This document shows positions 5,769 to 6,114 of a DNA stretch of 6,114 nt, in pieces (within the stretch, counting starts at the first letter, position 1; each line of letters opens with the position of its first letter). The notes under the pieces were generated by a model. It did not search any database and was not told where the DNA came from. It saw only the letters and a list, made by a program, of their open reading frames with translations. Origin of the DNA: Methanobacteriota archaeon (GTDB lineage Archaea > Thermoplasmatota > Poseidoniia > Poseidoniales > Poseidoniaceae). The DNA lies in NCBI GenBank assembly GCA_002727515.1, contig PBXF01000016.1:9642-15755 (forward strand). Reading direction: 5' to 3'. Made by a program: the position numbers and the translations under genes.

Positions 5769-5791
5769 AAAAACTGACCCCTACGGGGTCA
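5769..5791 (-). terminator. Hairpin and oligo-T terminator of the upstream gene
   Basis: On the minus strand TGACCCC and GGGGTCA form a perfect 7-base-pair stem with a three-base loop, followed by G and then TTTTT. The TGA at the start of the stem is itself the stop codon of the upstream gene (5789-5791). The oligo-T tract is the element archaeal RNA polymerase responds to; the hairpin is a bonus. This separates the upstream gene from the nuo operon. Confidence 0.7.
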
Positions 5792-6114
5792 ATTTCTGCG
5801 TTTTAGAAGCAACAAAGCCAAGCCCAAAAGAACCAATGCTGAAATTCCATAAAGGACGTTTGGAGTGATTAAAGAATTGAGCCCGAATTCTTCTGGTTGA
5901 CCTTCAACAGTGAGTTCTAAATTCTGTCTTCCAACCAAGCCAATTTCAGTCGGTTCAGCAGATAGAGTAAATGTGAAACTATCCGCAACGTCGTTATTTT
6001 CACCCGATGGTCCACTTACCTTCGCCGTAACGATTACTGATTCTCCTTCTGGTAATGTGCAAATTAATTCATCTGCGCCCTTACATATGCCTGAGCCTAC
6101 ATGCCCTAGAATTA
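5789..6114 (-). CDS. C-terminal end of a secreted, membrane-anchored protein of unknown function (partial)
   Basis: An open frame enters from the right edge and gives 107 residues before the TGA at 5789-5791; it has no start in view. The visible part begins with two nearby cysteines (in GICKG and ELICT, possibly a disulfide). Strand-rich stretches follow, such as ESVIVTAKVSG, DSFTFTLSAEP and RQNLELTVEG, which look like one or more Ig-like beta-sandwich repeats. It ends with a single hydrophobic helix (VLYGISALVLLGLALLLL) and KRRN. This architecture is common for archaeal surface proteins held by a C-terminal helix with the basic end inside the cell. No catalytic motif is visible and the function cannot be named. 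It probably has no link to respiration, given the terminator after it. Confidence 0.8.
   Translation of the reverse strand, partial: ILGHVGSGICKGADELICTLPEGESVIVTAKVSGPSGENNDVADSFTFTLSAEPTEIGLVGRQNLELTVEGQPEEFGLNSLITPNVLYGISALVLLGLALLLLKRRN

Noticed and set aside
1..6114. CRISPR arrays, tRNA or rRNA genes, insertion sequences
   Set aside because: No repeated spacers, no clover-leaf or rRNA signatures, and no transposase or terminal repeats were seen; the window is filled by coding sequence apart from about 100 bases.

Overview
The window is almost entirely one minus-strand operon for an archaeal-type respiratory complex I. Reading in the direction of transcription (high to low coordinates) the genes are nuoA, nuoB, nuoC, nuoD, nuoH, nuoI, the N-terminal half of nuoJ, and the first eight codons of the C-terminal half of nuoJ, which runs off the left edge. 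Upstream of the operon lies the C-terminal end of an unrelated membrane-anchored secreted protein on the same strand, closed by a hairpin/oligo-T terminator.

Likely source: an archaeon, most plausibly a marine planktonic Thermoplasmatota of the Marine Group II/III type (Poseidoniales-like). This is inferred from several things seen together. No nuoE, nuoF or nuoG lies between nuoD and nuoH, nuoC and nuoD are separate genes, and nuoJ is split after its third helix. Base composition is moderate (roughly low-to-mid 40s % GC by eye). The upstream protein has beta-sandwich-like repeats ending in a hydrophobic helix plus KRRN. Shine-Dalgarno sites of the GAGGTG/GGAGG type are tucked into the preceding stop codons. 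The lineage call is moderate confidence and no marker gene is present to prove it.

Layout: 1-298 split nuoJ; 301-1260 nuoI, unusually long, with a large insert between its two 4Fe-4S motifs; 1270-2784 nuoH, unusually long, with an insert in the first cytoplasmic loop and an extra C-terminal helix; 2789-3928 nuoD; 3938-4591 nuoC; 4594-5190 nuoB; 5200-5685 nuoA; 5686-5788 a short intergenic region with a candidate promoter, an inverted repeat and a terminator; 5789-6114 the end of the upstream gene.

How it works together: NuoB, C, D and I form the peripheral arm module that carries electrons through clusters N6a, N6b and N2 to quinone. NuoH and NuoA form the membrane side of the quinone cavity, and NuoJ begins the proton-pumping membrane arm (K, L, M and N presumably follow off the left edge). 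With no NADH-oxidising module in the cluster, electrons must enter at NuoI from another donor such as reduced ferredoxin or an F420-type input protein. The most interesting observation is that NuoI carries an SH3/Tudor-like stretch inserted between its clusters plus a basic Lys/Ala tail, while NuoH and NuoA also have enlarged loops at the quinone junction. By analogy with the SH3-like NdhS subunit of photosynthetic NDH-1, the NuoI insert might be a built-in electron-donor docking module; this is a hypothesis.
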